NCBI RefSeq assembly: GCF_014522205.1
Contig: NZ_CP046884.1
Location: 744,001 to 808,000, forward strand
DNA: 64,000 nt
Direction: 5' to 3'
Source of the DNA: Corynebacterium poyangense
GTDB taxonomy: Bacteria > Actinomycetota > Actinomycetes > Mycobacteriales > Mycobacteriaceae
Below are positions 19,027 to 32,521 of the stretch, in pieces. The notes beneath the pieces were generated by a model. It worked only from the letters and a program-made list of their open reading frames with translations. It was not told where the DNA came from and ran no database searches. Every line of letters begins with the position of its first letter. Positions within the stretch are counted from its first letter, which is position 1. Position numbers and translations under genes: made by a program.

Positions 19027-19042
19027 GTGTTGTGTGAGAACT
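19027..19042 (+). promoter_or_regulatory. boxA-like repeat in the 16S-23S spacer
   Basis: GTGTTGTGTGAGAACT is an exact copy of the leader element at 17033-17048. It lies about 48 bp before the 23S gene and probably reloads the antitermination complex. The spacer (18841-19089) holds no tRNA gene. Confidence 0.5.
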
Positions 19043-19089
19043 GTATAGTGGACGCGAGCATCTTATTCTATTTTTCTGCAGCATGTTGT

Positions 19090-22194
<3,105 letters not shown>

Positions 22195-22302
22195 CAAAAA
22201 ATGAGTGTGTGTGGGATTGATAGTGTGTGTTTGCGTCTGCTGTATAGTGTCTGGCATGACACTGCCACCCCTTGGTGGGTGTGGTGGGTTGTGTTGGTGG
22301 GT

Positions 22303-22423
22303 GTGTTGGTGGTTGATGGTGGCAGGGTCACGCCCGGTCCCGTTCCGATCCCGGTAGCTAAGCCTGTTTACGCTGATGGTACTGCACTTGTGAGGGTGTG
22401 GGAGAGTAGGTTGCTGCCAACAC
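22303..22423 (+). rRNA. rrf: 5S ribosomal RNA
   Basis: The core CCCGGTCCCGTTCCGATCCC, 'GATGGTACTGCACTTG' and 'GTGGGAGAGTAGG' are standard 5S elements. The ends are set by pairing GTGTTGG (22303-22309) with CCAACAC (22417-22423), giving 121 nt. Confidence 0.95.
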
Positions 22424-22445
22424 GTGATAATTTGATTAATTCCCT

Positions 22446-22496
22446 GTGGGGTGGGGTGGTATGGTGTGATCCCGTACCACCCCACCCCACCTTTTT
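22446..22496 (+). terminator. rRNA operon terminator
   Basis: A perfect 16-bp stem GTGGGGTGGGGTGGTA (22446-22461) / TACCACCCCACCCCAC (22475-22490) is followed by CTTTTT. A second small hairpin, GACGCAC/GTGCGTC (22539-22556), follows downstream. Confidence 0.95.
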
Positions 22497-22607
22497 GTTA
22501 TGCCCCTGCGGGGGGGTAGGGGTGGGGGAACACCGTAGGACGCACTCTCGTGCGTCGGGTAACTGAAGTGTATATCTGGGCGCTGTGAAGTGCCTCGGGT
22601 TTTGTTC

Positions 22608-23526
<919 letters not shown>

Positions 23527-23530
<4 letters not shown>

Positions 23531-23844
23531 TTCCGACGTTTTGGGTCGAGTTCCGATGCGAAAAAAGCCGACGCGGCCTTTAACAGCTCGTTGGTGTCGC
23601 GAAGTTCTTGATTCTCACGCCGAAGCTTGGCTACCTCTGCCACGAGGTCTCCGGGCAACGGCTCGGCAATACGACCGTCGCGGCGAGCAGCTTGTGTCCA
23701 CTGCCGGGCTGTATGCCATGAGACGCCTAGCTTCGGCGCCGCTGCCTGGCACGCGGCCTGCATCGACATATTCTCTGCCAGGATGCGATCCTCCACCAAG
23801 TGAACGACGCGGTCCTTCGCATCCTGATCAAATTTTCTTGGCAT
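23527..23844 (-). CDS. IS3-family transposase OrfA
   Basis: A 105-residue DNA-binding subunit: an N-terminal helix-turn-helix ('AACQAAAPKLGVSWHTARQW') and a C-terminal leucine-zipper-like helix ('AEVAKLRRENQELRDTNELLKAA'). The stop overlaps the start of OrfB in ATGA. A shift back by one base at CCAAAAC (near 23541) would fuse it to OrfB in the usual IS3 fashion, joining '..DP' to 'KTSEMIQFIDKH'. Confidence 0.9.
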
Positions 23845-23907
23845 GTTCCAGATTTTCCCATCTACTCAGACGGAACAAAACCTGGGACACTTCACTGGCG
23901 GGGAAAA

Positions 23908-23934
23908 TGTCGTCGGCTTGTACTCCCGGCGACA
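23908..23934 (-). terminator. terminator of the aminotransferase gene
   Basis: Read on the minus strand, TGTCGCCGG pairs with CCGACGACA (one mismatch) and is followed by TTTTCCCC. It sits directly between the aminotransferase stop and the IS right end. Confidence 0.65.
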
Positions 23935-23942
23935 GTATTTAA

Positions 23943-25127
23943 TTAACGGCCTTCTACACGATTCTTTTTCGCCCATTGAAGGATACGATTGCCTGCTTCA
24001 TGAAGCACGTGATCCTGTTTGCAAAAGGCAAATCGCACTTTGGTTTTCCAGTTTTCGGGGTGATCACTAAATACTTGAATCGGGATAGCGGCTACTCCGC
24101 ATTCCTCAATGAGTCGGAAACAGAATTCCACTCCATCATCACATCCGAGCGGTGATATATCGACAACAATAAAGTAGGTGCCTTCTGTGTGAGCGACGTG
24201 AAAACCTGCTTCATTGAGAACTGATGACAAGTATTCGCGCTTTTGAGCTAACTCGGACACCATGTTAGTGAGCCACTCGTTTTCGTTATTAAGTGCGTAT
24301 GCCACCGCTGGTTGAAGTGGGGTAGCACCCACGTAGGAAAGGAATTGCTTTGCCTTAATAACACCGTCTAGGAGTGGTTGAGGTGCTAGAGCCCAACCAG
24401 TTTTCCAGCCTGTGACGTTATAAGATTTTGCCGCTGACGACACGGTGATGGTTCGCTCAAACATACCCGGCATAGAGGCAATGGGAATATGTTTTAAGGA
24501 ATCAAAGAGTAAATTTTCATAGACTTCATCGGATAGCACTAAGAGATCGTGGCGGATACAGATTTCTGCGAATTTCTTCAGAGTATCGGCTGAAAAAACA
24601 GAACCTGTGGGGTTATGGGGGGAGTTGAGGATAACTAGTGACGTATGGTCGCTGATGGCGTCTTCGAAAGCTGCGACGTCTAAATCCCAGCTGTTATTTT
24701 CAGCTTTGAGCGGAACCGATACTCGTTTAGCATCAGCAAGCGCGATGGCAGCAGCATAGGCATCATAATAAGGCTCGAAAACGATGACCTCGCCTCCTGG
24801 TTCTACCAGGCCGAGGATAGTGGCAGCGATAGCTTCGGTAGCGCCAACGGTGACAAGAATATCTGTCTCAGGTTGATAATTTATCTCGTAATCGCGTGAT
24901 CTTTGTTGGGAAATAGCTTGACGTAAAGCAAGTAATCCCCGCCCGTTACCATATTGGTTATCGCCATGAAGGATGGCTTCTGAGGCTTGTGAGAGCATTG
25001 CCTCGGGCCCATTAGTATCTGGAAATCCTTGGCCCAGATTAATAGCGTCGTGGTCTATTGCCTTCTGGGTCATGGTGGCGAAAACAGTTTCTTGGAATGG
25101 TCGTAATCTTTGTACTACTCGGTTCAT
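23943..25127 (-). CDS. class I/II PLP aminotransferase, DapC-type
   Basis: A 394-residue fold-type I aminotransferase. Visible elements are 'INLGQGFPD' at the N-terminus, 'YGNGRGLLALRQAI', 'NSPHNPTG' (cofactor Asn), 'SDEVYENL' (cofactor Asp/Tyr) and 'SSAAKSYNVTGWKTGW' with the Schiff-base Lys, then 'VRFAFCK' carrying the carboxylate-binding Arg. As I recall, the sequence closely follows the mycobacterial Rv0858c type annotated as N-succinyldiaminopimelate aminotransferase (lysine/peptidoglycan pathway). Related enzymes act on methionine, glutamine or kynurenine, so the substrate is not certain. It is a stand-alone gene, 33 bp downstream of the DUF3239 gene on the same strand. Confidence 0.88.
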   Translation of the reverse strand: MNRVVQRLRPFQETVFATMTQKAIDHDAINLGQGFPDTNGPEAMLSQASEAILHGDNQYGNGRGLLALRQAISQQRSRDYEINYQPETDILVTVGATEAIAATILGLVEPGGEVIVFEPYYDAYAAAIALADAKRVSVPLKAENNSWDLDVAAFEDAISDHTSLVILNSPHNPTGSVFSADTLKKFAEICIRHDLLVLSDEVYENLLFDSLKHIPIASMPGMFERTITVSSAAKSYNVTGWKTGWALAPQPLLDGVIKAKQFLSYVGATPLQPAVAYALNNENEWLTNMVSELAQKREYLSSVLNEAGFHVAHTEGTYFIVVDISPLGCDDGVEFCFRLIEECGVAAIPIQVFSDHPENWKTKVRFAFCKQDHVLHEAGNRILQWAKKNRVEGR

Positions 25128-25160
25128 AGCGTATAGACTACGTGATCCATATTCGCAACC

Positions 25161-25805
25161 TCATGAGAGGATCAATAAATTCCTTTTAGTCTGTTGGACG
25201 TCGGGCAATTTGTCTTTGTTCTTTTCCAATCTAGCCCACATATCCTGCGGAATCGCGTCGATGGCGCGATGGATGATGTCCTTGTCCATGGTGCCCCATG
25301 CAATAGGCATGGGAGTTATTTCATCCCAATGGTCTTGATGAGTTAAGGTTCGTCGGCCTGAAACAGCTGCGGTGGGGACACGTGTTCCGAAGATTCGGTC
25401 ATGAGGTTCGATATTCGAGCATGTCCTTAATGCTAAACCCCAGCGCGGTGGCTTCGACGGGTCAACGTTAGTGTTTACCAATGCCAAAAGGACGACGTCA
25501 CGTGGGTTAACTTCTGCCACAATGGCTGGCGCTAGGGGATAGGTGTCGTAGAGATGCTGAGCTGATCCTACCTGCGAGGGGATAGTGATAGCCACGATGA
25601 TAAAAATAACAGCGAGAATTCCGAAAATTCCCAGAACGATCCAGCTCATGAGGGTCCACGACAGATACCATGCCACCGCGGTGCCCACAACCACGAGGAG
25701 GAGCGCTAAAAAAAGAGCAGAGAGCTGGAGCCGGCGTGTATCGCGTAGCAGTTCATTATGCTTCCTGGCATATTTTTCATTAACTGGGAATGAGAAGACC
25801 TTCAT
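25161..25805 (-). CDS. DUF3239-type membrane protein
   Basis: A 214-residue protein with two adjacent hydrophobic segments (about 29-47 and 50-75) after a basic N-terminus, and a soluble C-terminal domain of about 135 residues with 'DTYPLAPAIVAEVNPRDVVLLALVNTNVD'. I associate this architecture with the corynebacterial DUF3239 family, whose function is unknown. It is divergent from a small conserved gene and upstream of the aminotransferase in the same direction. Confidence 0.7.
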   Translation of the reverse strand: MKVFSFPVNEKYARKHNELLRDTRRLQLSALFLALLLVVVGTAVAWYLSWTLMSWIVLGIFGILAVIFIIVAITIPSQVGSAQHLYDTYPLAPAIVAEVNPRDVVLLALVNTNVDPSKPPRWGLALRTCSNIEPHDRIFGTRVPTAAVSGRRTLTHQDHWDEITPMPIAWGTMDKDIIHRAIDAIPQDMWARLEKNKDKLPDVQQTKRNLLILS

Positions 25806-25998
25806 CGGGCTAATCTTTCTGTCGCTAAGCTTTAACTGCGTCGGACGCTATCCGATGCGGCGTGGCACTGAATTAGTATGCCAGTTCCGCTTCTCAGGGG
25901 TGAGCAGGTGTCAAACAATAGTTAGAAAATATCCCCCATCCAGGCGCGGATTTGCTTGTGGAGTTACATTTTGGCGTCGATTTTGACAGAATATAAAT

Positions 25999-26190
25999 AT
26001 GGCAAACATGGAGAAGAAAAAATACGTCGATCCGGGCTGGCCGCAACACATTCCCGGTGATGGGCACGCCGTTACAGAAATGATTTCTAAACTCGCCGGT
26101 GCTTCTAGCCCTTATGGGGATGATTTAGAGTTTCCGGTTCCTGCGGAGGAACTGCCGTATGTTCATCCCTATACCCGGATAAATCGTTAA
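25999..26190 (+). CDS. small conserved hypothetical protein
   Basis: A 63-residue acidic, proline-rich soluble protein ('DPGWPQHIPGDGHAVTEM', 'FPVPAEELPYVHPYTRINR'). I do not recognise a family, although a gene of this size at this place before rpf is familiar from other corynebacteria. ATG 25999 has only a weak upstream ribosome site. The end is followed by a clear hairpin terminator, which supports its being a real transcript. Confidence 0.65.
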   Translation: MANMEKKKYVDPGWPQHIPGDGHAVTEMISKLAGASSPYGDDLEFPVPAEELPYVHPYTRINR

Positions 26191-26211
26191 CAGAATCCTG
26201 ACCAAAAAGAA

Positions 26212-26250
26212 ATCCCTCCCCGAGGAAGCCGATGACTTCTAGGGAGGGAT
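26212..26250. terminator. terminator between the small gene and rpf
   Basis: Stem ATCCCTCCC (26212-26220) / GGGAGGGAT (26242-26250) with an inner GAAG/CTTC stem in the loop. The genes converge here, so it can serve both. Confidence 0.8.
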
Positions 26251-26285
26251 AATGTGTTGATTCTGGAGATCTTTGTCTCAGAGCC

Positions 26286-27245
<960 letters not shown>

Positions 27246-27641
27246 GTGGCAACGGTGCCAGTCGGCAAAGTGAAGTGGTACGACCCCGAACGCGGTTTCG
27301 GGTTTGTTTCCCATCCCGGACATGAGGATGTCTTTGTCGCCCAGCAGGTTCTTCCCCAGGGAGTTAAGGAACTCCATGCTGGAGACCGAATTGAATTCGA
27401 TTTTGCAGAAGGACGCCCAAGTCCTAAAGCATTACGGGTGGTGCTTTTAGAATCGGCTCGATCTCGTCGAAACAAAAAACGCCAGCATACTCCGGAAGAG
27501 TTGAATAGCATGATTGCGGATGTGATGACTCTGCTTGAGGGTATTCAGCCTGATTTACAGCGCGGTCATTACCCTGAGGGGAAAGAAGGCCACCAAATAG
27601 CGGGCATTTTGCGGGCAGTCGCACGGGAGTTAGATTCCTAA
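27246..27641 (+). CDS. cold-shock domain protein with C-terminal extension
   Basis: A 131-residue protein. The first 65 residues form a cold-shock (OB-fold) domain: 'GKVKWYDPERGFGFVSHPG' contains RNP1 (GFGFV), and 'DVFVAQQVL' stands for RNP2 with the usual His replaced. It should bind single-stranded RNA or DNA. The second half is a charged helical region ('RSRRNKKRQHTPEELNSMIADVMTLLEG') of the kind found in the longer actinobacterial CspB-like proteins. GTG 27246 follows GGAAGG by only 2 nt, so GTG 27255 (MPVGKVKWYD), the more usual family N-terminus, is an alternative. Confidence 0.88.
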   Translation: MATVPVGKVKWYDPERGFGFVSHPGHEDVFVAQQVLPQGVKELHAGDRIEFDFAEGRPSPKALRVVLLESARSRRNKKRQHTPEELNSMIADVMTLLEGIQPDLQRGHYPEGKEGHQIAGILRAVARELDS

Positions 27642-27724
27642 CCCAAGATGCGGGGGGGGCTGCCGTAGATGGCCTTAGTTAGTGTTGAGCGCGGGGAATA
27701 GCGGCACAGGGAGTGAACAGGGAA

Positions 27725-28270
27725 TTATTTGCCCAATGCGTCCGCTCCGCGGGCGTTTAATGACCACACCGTTTGGTACACCGTTTCTTCACCTTGGTCA
27801 TTGTGGCCAATCATCATCGAGGTAATTTCGACGACTACTAAGCGAGGACGCTCCCCTCCCTTTTCCAACGGATCTTTAGATCCCTGGAGAGCGAGGGAGG
27901 TTGTGTCATAGGGGCCATGGTTGCTTTGGTCATTTGCGGCTGGATTGTCATAAATGGTGACTACGGACCAGTCGTGGTTATAAATGGCGCGAGGAATTTC
28001 GAGGGTCAGCTCCTCGTCGGGCCCTACTTCCAGGCTCGGAATATCACCTTCGGGGCAAGGGACCCCGGCTTCGCAAATTTGGTAGGGCGAAATCTCGATG
28101 CTTCGATCCCCAACCGTGGCGTTAATAGAGACGTCACGTGGTTCTGGATCTGGACGATTATTCCACCAGTTCTGAGCAACAATGACCGCCACAATCACAA
28201 TCACTGCGGCTACCACTAAAGCCAGAACTTGGATGAGAGATTTCTTCTTTGCTTGCCGAGATCGGGCCAT
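27725..28270 (-). CDS. DUF2771-type membrane-anchored protein
   Basis: A 181-residue protein: a basic N-terminus, a single membrane anchor (about 13-33) and an extracytoplasmic beta-rich domain with a Cys pair ('QICEAGVPCPEGD'). It matches what I know of DUF2771, an actinobacterial family of unknown function. It follows the glutaminyl-cyclase-like lipoprotein gene by about 23 bp on the same strand, so the two exported proteins are probably made together. Confidence 0.75.
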   Translation of the reverse strand: MARSRQAKKKSLIQVLALVVAAVIVIVAVIVAQNWWNNRPDPEPRDVSINATVGDRSIEISPYQICEAGVPCPEGDIPSLEVGPDEELTLEIPRAIYNHDWSVVTIYDNPAANDQSNHGPYDTTSLALQGSKDPLEKGGERPRLVVVEITSMMIGHNDQGEETVYQTVWSLNARGADALGK

Positions 28271-28293
28271 ACCGTGAAAGTTTAGTTGGTGGC

Positions 28294-29112
28294 TTAGTTC
28301 TCTGGAGAAACGGGATCCATTCGGACTTCATAAAGCTGTGGCCATCGCTTGCCGCTGAGCAGAAAATGCCCGCTCTCGGGGAGGAACGCAATTCCATTAA
28401 GAACATTATTTGGGTCGGGATCAGCGTGGGAGAGTAAATTGCTAGCATCGACGCTGGCTGTTACCGCTCCGGTGTGGGAATCTATTCTGACTATGCGATG
28501 AGTGGGAAAGACATTTGCCCAGATGTCGTTGCCGACGCATTCCAACTCGTTAAGCCCCGGAACCGGCTGTCCTGCCTGGGTTACGTTCACCTGTTCTTCT
28601 ACGGTGAGGGTATCTGGATTAAGCCGGCGCACAATAGAGCTGCCGTCGGAATAATAAATTCCGGACTCCTGGTGGCAGATACCCCAGCCCTCGGTAGGCA
28701 GTGGAAGCCGGCGGACCGGCATGAGGGTGTCCACGTCTCGTTGAATCAGCTGGTGGTCTTTCCACGTTAATTGCCAGATTGCGGAGTCGGTGCGGGTGAT
28801 ACCTTCGCCAAAAATCTCAGGATCAATAGGGCTGGATTGAAGCTCTTGTCCGGCTAGGGTGCTGCGATAAACCCGTGACTGACCCTTTTGTCCAGTGCCT
28901 ATGAGCAGTGTGTCGGATGACTCTGCTTCTAGGCCTTGGGTGAAGCTACTCTTATCAAAGGGGAAAGACTGGATCACCGTGGGCTTGAGGAGCTCTACCG
29001 GTGGGGCTGAAGGGGGTGAGGGAGACACCTGGCAGGAGCTAAGGAGAAAGAGCGAAGCTAGGAGAACGCCACCGAAACCCCGGGTCGCGAAACGAGGGGT
29101 GGATTGTCGCAT
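28294..29112 (-). CDS. glutaminyl-peptide cyclotransferase-like lipoprotein
   Basis: A 272-residue exported protein. A signal peptide ends in a lipobox (LLSSC, Cys about 27), then a five-bladed-propeller domain of the plant-type glutaminyl cyclase family: 'SFTQGLE', 'GEGITR', 'WQLTWKD', 'EGWGICHQESGIYYSDGSS', 'LNELECVGNDIWANV' and 'LNGIAF' are blade motifs of that family. The enzyme would convert N-terminal Gln of exported peptides to pyroglutamate. The ATG at 29112 is chosen because AAAGGA lies 7 nt upstream; ATG 29118 would be too close. Confidence 0.85.
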   Translation of the reverse strand: MRQSTPRFATRGFGGVLLASLFLLSSCQVSPSPPSAPPVELLKPTVIQSFPFDKSSFTQGLEAESSDTLLIGTGQKGQSRVYRSTLAGQELQSSPIDPEIFGEGITRTDSAIWQLTWKDHQLIQRDVDTLMPVRRLPLPTEGWGICHQESGIYYSDGSSIVRRLNPDTLTVEEQVNVTQAGQPVPGLNELECVGNDIWANVFPTHRIVRIDSHTGAVTASVDASNLLSHADPDPNNVLNGIAFLPESGHFLLSGKRWPQLYEVRMDPVSPEN

Positions 29113-29282
29113 TCTCATATCCTTTGGCGAAAAATAGTGTCCTTTATCACAATAATGGCGTTCTTTTTGAGAATAATCTTAGCGGGTGCCAATCTTATCC
29201 TTGGCAATCCCCTGGTTGACTCTTCTTTAGTGAGAGGGGAGAAGCCGCTCCAAGATCGTGCCGCAAGAGAAGAGAATAGTAG

Positions 29283-30722
29283 ATGAAAGCCGGCCTTGAT
29301 AGGTATTTTCACATCACAGAACGTGGGTCCACCTTAGCTACCGAAATCCGGGCTGGGGTGGTGACATTCTTCGCTATGGCGTACATCGTCATCCTGAACC
29401 CACTGATTTTAGGAACAGTTCCAGACCACACCGGCTATCGCCTAGGGATTCCGCAAGTTGCTGCTGCTACCGCATTAGCCGCCGGAGTTATGACCATAGC
29501 TTTCGGTCTCATAGCTCGTTACCCCTTTGGTATTGCCGCCGGGCTCGGAATTAACACCATGCTGGCAGTCACCATGGTCAGCGGAGAAGGCCTAACCTGG
29601 CCTGAAGCCATGGGGTTGGTGGTCATCGACGGGGTGGTGATTGTCATTTTGGCGGTCACAGGTTTTAGAACAGCGGTATTCCAAGCTATTCCCTCCTCAA
29701 TGAAAGCCGCGATCGGGGTAGGAATTGGTCTTTTTATCGCGATGATCGGACTGGTAGACAGCGGTTTTGTGCGACGTGTTCCTGATACCGCGAAAACCAC
29801 AGTTCCGGTGAGTTTAGGTATTGATGGTTCAATTTCATCTTGGCCCACTCTTGTGTTCGTGTTGGGGCTTATTATTTGTGGCGCGTTGGTGGTGCGCAAT
29901 GTCAAGGGTGGATTATTCATTGGCATAGTTCTCACCACAATCATCGCGATGATCGTCGAAGCCTTTACCCATGCCGGTCCCTCGGTGTTGCCCAACGGGG
30001 ACCCCAATCCTCGTGGCTGGTCCCTGGCTATTCCCGGCATTCCGGATTCCTTAGGAGGAATTCCCGACCTATCTATTGTCGGACATGTCGATGTGGTTGG
30101 GGCTTTTCTCAGAGTGGGTGCATTAACCGCTACTCTTCTGGTTTTTACCCTGGTATTAGCGAATTTTTTTGACGCCATGGGAACGATGACTGCGCTGGGT
30201 AAACAAGGACGCCTAGTAGATGCTGAGGGAAATCTTCCGGACTTGAAAAAAGCACTGGTGGTAGAGGGGGCCGGTGCCATTGTTGGCGGTGCTGCTTCGG
30301 CAAGCTCCAACACTGTTTTCGCTGATTCCGCCGCCGGCGTGGGAGATGGTGCGCGCACTGGTTTAGCCAACGTGGTTACTGGAGTTCTTTTCCTATTGGC
30401 GATGTTTCTGACTCCGCTTTATGAGATTGTTCCCATCGAAGCTGCTGCCCCAGTGTTAGTCGTGGTCGGAGCGATGATGATAGCTCAGATCGGAGATATT
30501 GAATGGACTCGATTCGACATCGCTCTCCCCGCCTTTTTAACCATCGTGGTCATGCCTTTTACCTATTCCATCGCTAATGGAATAGGAGTAGGGTTTATCT
30601 CTTTTACCCTCATGTCCGTTGCAGCGGGAAAGGCGCGACACGTCCACTGGATCATGTGGCTAGTATCAGCGCTATTCGTCGTGTTTTTTGCGGCTGACCC
30701 GATTATGGACGTGCTGGGATAA
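29283..30722 (+). CDS. NCS2-family purine (guanine/hypoxanthine) permease, AzgA-type
   Basis: A 479-residue membrane protein with about 12-14 hydrophobic segments. The N-terminal 'AGVVTFFAMAYIVILNPLIL' and the motifs 'YPFGIAAGLGINTM' and 'SASSNTVFADSAAGVGDGARTG' are those of the AzgA/PbuG branch of nucleobase cation symporter-2 proteins. It should import adenine, guanine or hypoxanthine with protons. The ribosome site is weak. It is followed 10 bp later by an rRNA/tRNA methyltransferase gene, probably co-transcribed. Confidence 0.9.
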   Translation: MKAGLDRYFHITERGSTLATEIRAGVVTFFAMAYIVILNPLILGTVPDHTGYRLGIPQVAAATALAAGVMTIAFGLIARYPFGIAAGLGINTMLAVTMVSGEGLTWPEAMGLVVIDGVVIVILAVTGFRTAVFQAIPSSMKAAIGVGIGLFIAMIGLVDSGFVRRVPDTAKTTVPVSLGIDGSISSWPTLVFVLGLIICGALVVRNVKGGLFIGIVLTTIIAMIVEAFTHAGPSVLPNGDPNPRGWSLAIPGIPDSLGGIPDLSIVGHVDVVGAFLRVGALTATLLVFTLVLANFFDAMGTMTALGKQGRLVDAEGNLPDLKKALVVEGAGAIVGGAASASSNTVFADSAAGVGDGARTGLANVVTGVLFLLAMFLTPLYEIVPIEAAAPVLVVVGAMMIAQIGDIEWTRFDIALPAFLTIVVMPFTYSIANGIGVGFISFTLMSVAAGKARHVHWIMWLVSALFVVFFAADPIMDVLG

Positions 30723-30731
30723 ATTAAATCT

Positions 30732-31574
30732 ATGCCACTGCGACGTATAACCATCAGTGATCCAGCCGATCCTCGTTTGGATGACATTCGAAATTTGAAT
30801 AGTTCGGATCGACGCCCAGATCTACCAGGTGGAAAGGGGCTAGTTATTGCCGAAGGACCTCTGGTTGTTGGGCGATTGCTGGAGTCCGCCTACCCGGTGC
30901 GTCAGCTGGTTGGTTTTCCTCATCGGCTTGATAGTTTCCTTGCTGAACATCCGCTATCCGGGGATCTGCCGATATATGAGGTGAGTCGCGAGGTCCTTGC
31001 CGAAGCTGCTGGCTTTGATATGCATCGCGGGCTTTTGGCAACGGCGGACCGGATTCCCTTGCCTTCGGTTTCTACAATTATTGATCATGCTCGTACCGTG
31101 GTGGTCCTTGAAGGGGTAGGGGACCATGAGAATATCGGTTCTATTTTTCGGAATTCCGCGGGTTTAGGAATTGACGGGGTGTTATTTGGAGCTGGTTGTG
31201 CCGATCCGCTTTATCGTCGATCAGTTCGGGTATCTATGGGGCATGTGTTGAGAGTTCCGTGGGCCAGATTGGAAGGCAAATCTACTACCTGGCAGCGAAG
31301 TCTTGATGTACTGCGAGATCGCGGTTTTCGTCTTATTTCCTTAACCCCTGATGAAGCAGCAGTCCCTCTTTCTCAGGCGATGGTCGATGATAATCATCAA
31401 CCTTGGTCAAAAGTGGCTCTACTGGTCGGGGCAGAAGGGCCGGGGTTGAGCGAACATGCCATGCGCGCTACCGACATCAGAGCGCGGATTCCTATGGCCC
31501 CCAACACTGATTCACTCAATGTGGCCACCGCCGCCGCAGTAGCCTGTTGGGAAAGAGTAAGAACCAGATTCTAA
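30732..31574 (+). CDS. SpoU/TrmH-family RNA 2'-O-methyltransferase
   Basis: A 280-residue SPOUT methyltransferase. The three knot motifs are visible: 'VLEGVGDHENIGSIFRNSAGLGIDGV' in part (motif 1, Asn and Arg), 'VALLVGAEGPGLS' (motif 2) and 'IPMAPNTDSLNVATAAAVACWE' in part (motif 3, with the SLNV core). The N-terminal about 110 residues fit an RNA-binding substrate domain. It uses S-adenosylmethionine to methylate a ribose of tRNA or 23S rRNA; the site cannot be read from the sequence. It is convergent with the DUF6928 gene, 5 bp apart. Confidence 0.92.
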   Translation: MPLRRITISDPADPRLDDIRNLNSSDRRPDLPGGKGLVIAEGPLVVGRLLESAYPVRQLVGFPHRLDSFLAEHPLSGDLPIYEVSREVLAEAAGFDMHRGLLATADRIPLPSVSTIIDHARTVVVLEGVGDHENIGSIFRNSAGLGIDGVLFGAGCADPLYRRSVRVSMGHVLRVPWARLEGKSTTWQRSLDVLRDRGFRLISLTPDEAAVPLSQAMVDDNHQPWSKVALLVGAEGPGLSEHAMRATDIRARIPMAPNTDSLNVATAAAVACWERVRTRF

Positions 31575-31579
31575 CGTTG

Positions 31580-32518
31580 TTAACTGCGGTCAATATGCCG
31601 TAGTTTTTCCTGCAGCCGGTGAACTACAGTGCGTACTCCGCGAACCGTGCTTTTGCCCAGGCGTCGGGCCACCACAGCCGAGGCCTCAGCAATCCGAGCA
31701 ATATCATCACCTGTAGTGAGTTGGCGACGATGCTCTTCATAATCATCATATGCTGCGGGAAGATACTGCTTTTCTGCACTGTCTCCCGCAGATGTCGACG
31801 CATCGCCTTGCCCAGGTTTTGGCAAAATCCGGTGAGCCGAACCATCTACTCGAGGAGCAGGGCGACCATCAACCGCGAAAGCTGCCACCGGAATATCGGG
31901 ACCTTCTGGGGTAATGGGAACACCGAGCCACTGGGTTTCAGCTTCGGCCACCAGGTCTTGAGGGTTAAAAGGTAGCGAAATGCCACCTAATTGTTCCGCG
32001 CGCTCACCGGCCCAAAATGGTGATTCAAATGGGTAGGGAAGTCCAACGTCTTCGAATAGTTCCTCGCGGGTGGCGCACAGACTGCGCTTGAGTTCTCCCT
32101 GTTCCCAACGGGCAAATCCGCCGAATTCTTCCCAGCGGCCAGTGCCACCACGAGCAACTGCGATGACTGTGTCGGCAGGAAGAGAGTTCAAGAGACGAGG
32201 GTCAATGTCAGACAGGTGGGAACAATTTTCCAGGAAAGTTTGAACCACGCTGACTCGACCATATCCGGCGATATAGAATTCGCCGCTGGAGGCTGGGACG
32301 GAACGGTTAAGTGGAAATTGCCCGATACTTGTCACCGGCCAGGATGGGTTAAGCTGCGCTAGATATTTGCGGCCAAATCCGCGGTCAGCCTGGGGTTCTT
32401 TCTCTAAAACTGCCGAGGGGTCAGCGGTAGAAAGAAACCACAAGGTCACGGTGGTGTTGACCGGTTGATGATATTCCTTGGACTTATCGGAGAGGTTGCT
32501 CATGCCGGGGAAGGTCAT
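31580..32518 (-). CDS. DUF6928-type protein, function unknown
   Basis: A 312-residue soluble protein. The central pattern 'IGQFPLNRSVPASSGEFYIAGYG', 'GGFARWEQGELKRSLCATREELFEDVGLPYPFESPFWAGERAEQ' in part, and 'IPVAAFAVDGRPAPR' corresponds, from memory, to a recently named actinobacterial family (DUF6928) without known function. The last about 90 residues form an extension with an HTH-like 'DIARIAEASAVVARRLGKSTV' stretch. It begins 3 bp after the sepH stop and is surely in one operon with sepH and perhaps serC. ATG 32518 has AAGGAA upstream. Confidence 0.6.
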   Translation of the reverse strand: MTFPGMSNLSDKSKEYHQPVNTTVTLWFLSTADPSAVLEKEPQADRGFGRKYLAQLNPSWPVTSIGQFPLNRSVPASSGEFYIAGYGRVSVVQTFLENCSHLSDIDPRLLNSLPADTVIAVARGGTGRWEEFGGFARWEQGELKRSLCATREELFEDVGLPYPFESPFWAGERAEQLGGISLPFNPQDLVAEAETQWLGVPITPEGPDIPVAAFAVDGRPAPRVDGSAHRILPKPGQGDASTSAGDSAEKQYLPAAYDDYEEHRRQLTTGDDIARIAEASAVVARRLGKSTVRGVRTVVHRLQEKLRHIDRS

Positions 32519-32521
32519 TGC

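Noticed and set aside
29519..30370. A 283-codon antisense frame across the purine permease gene
   Set aside because: Low-complexity mirror of a membrane protein frame, with no ribosome site or family pattern.
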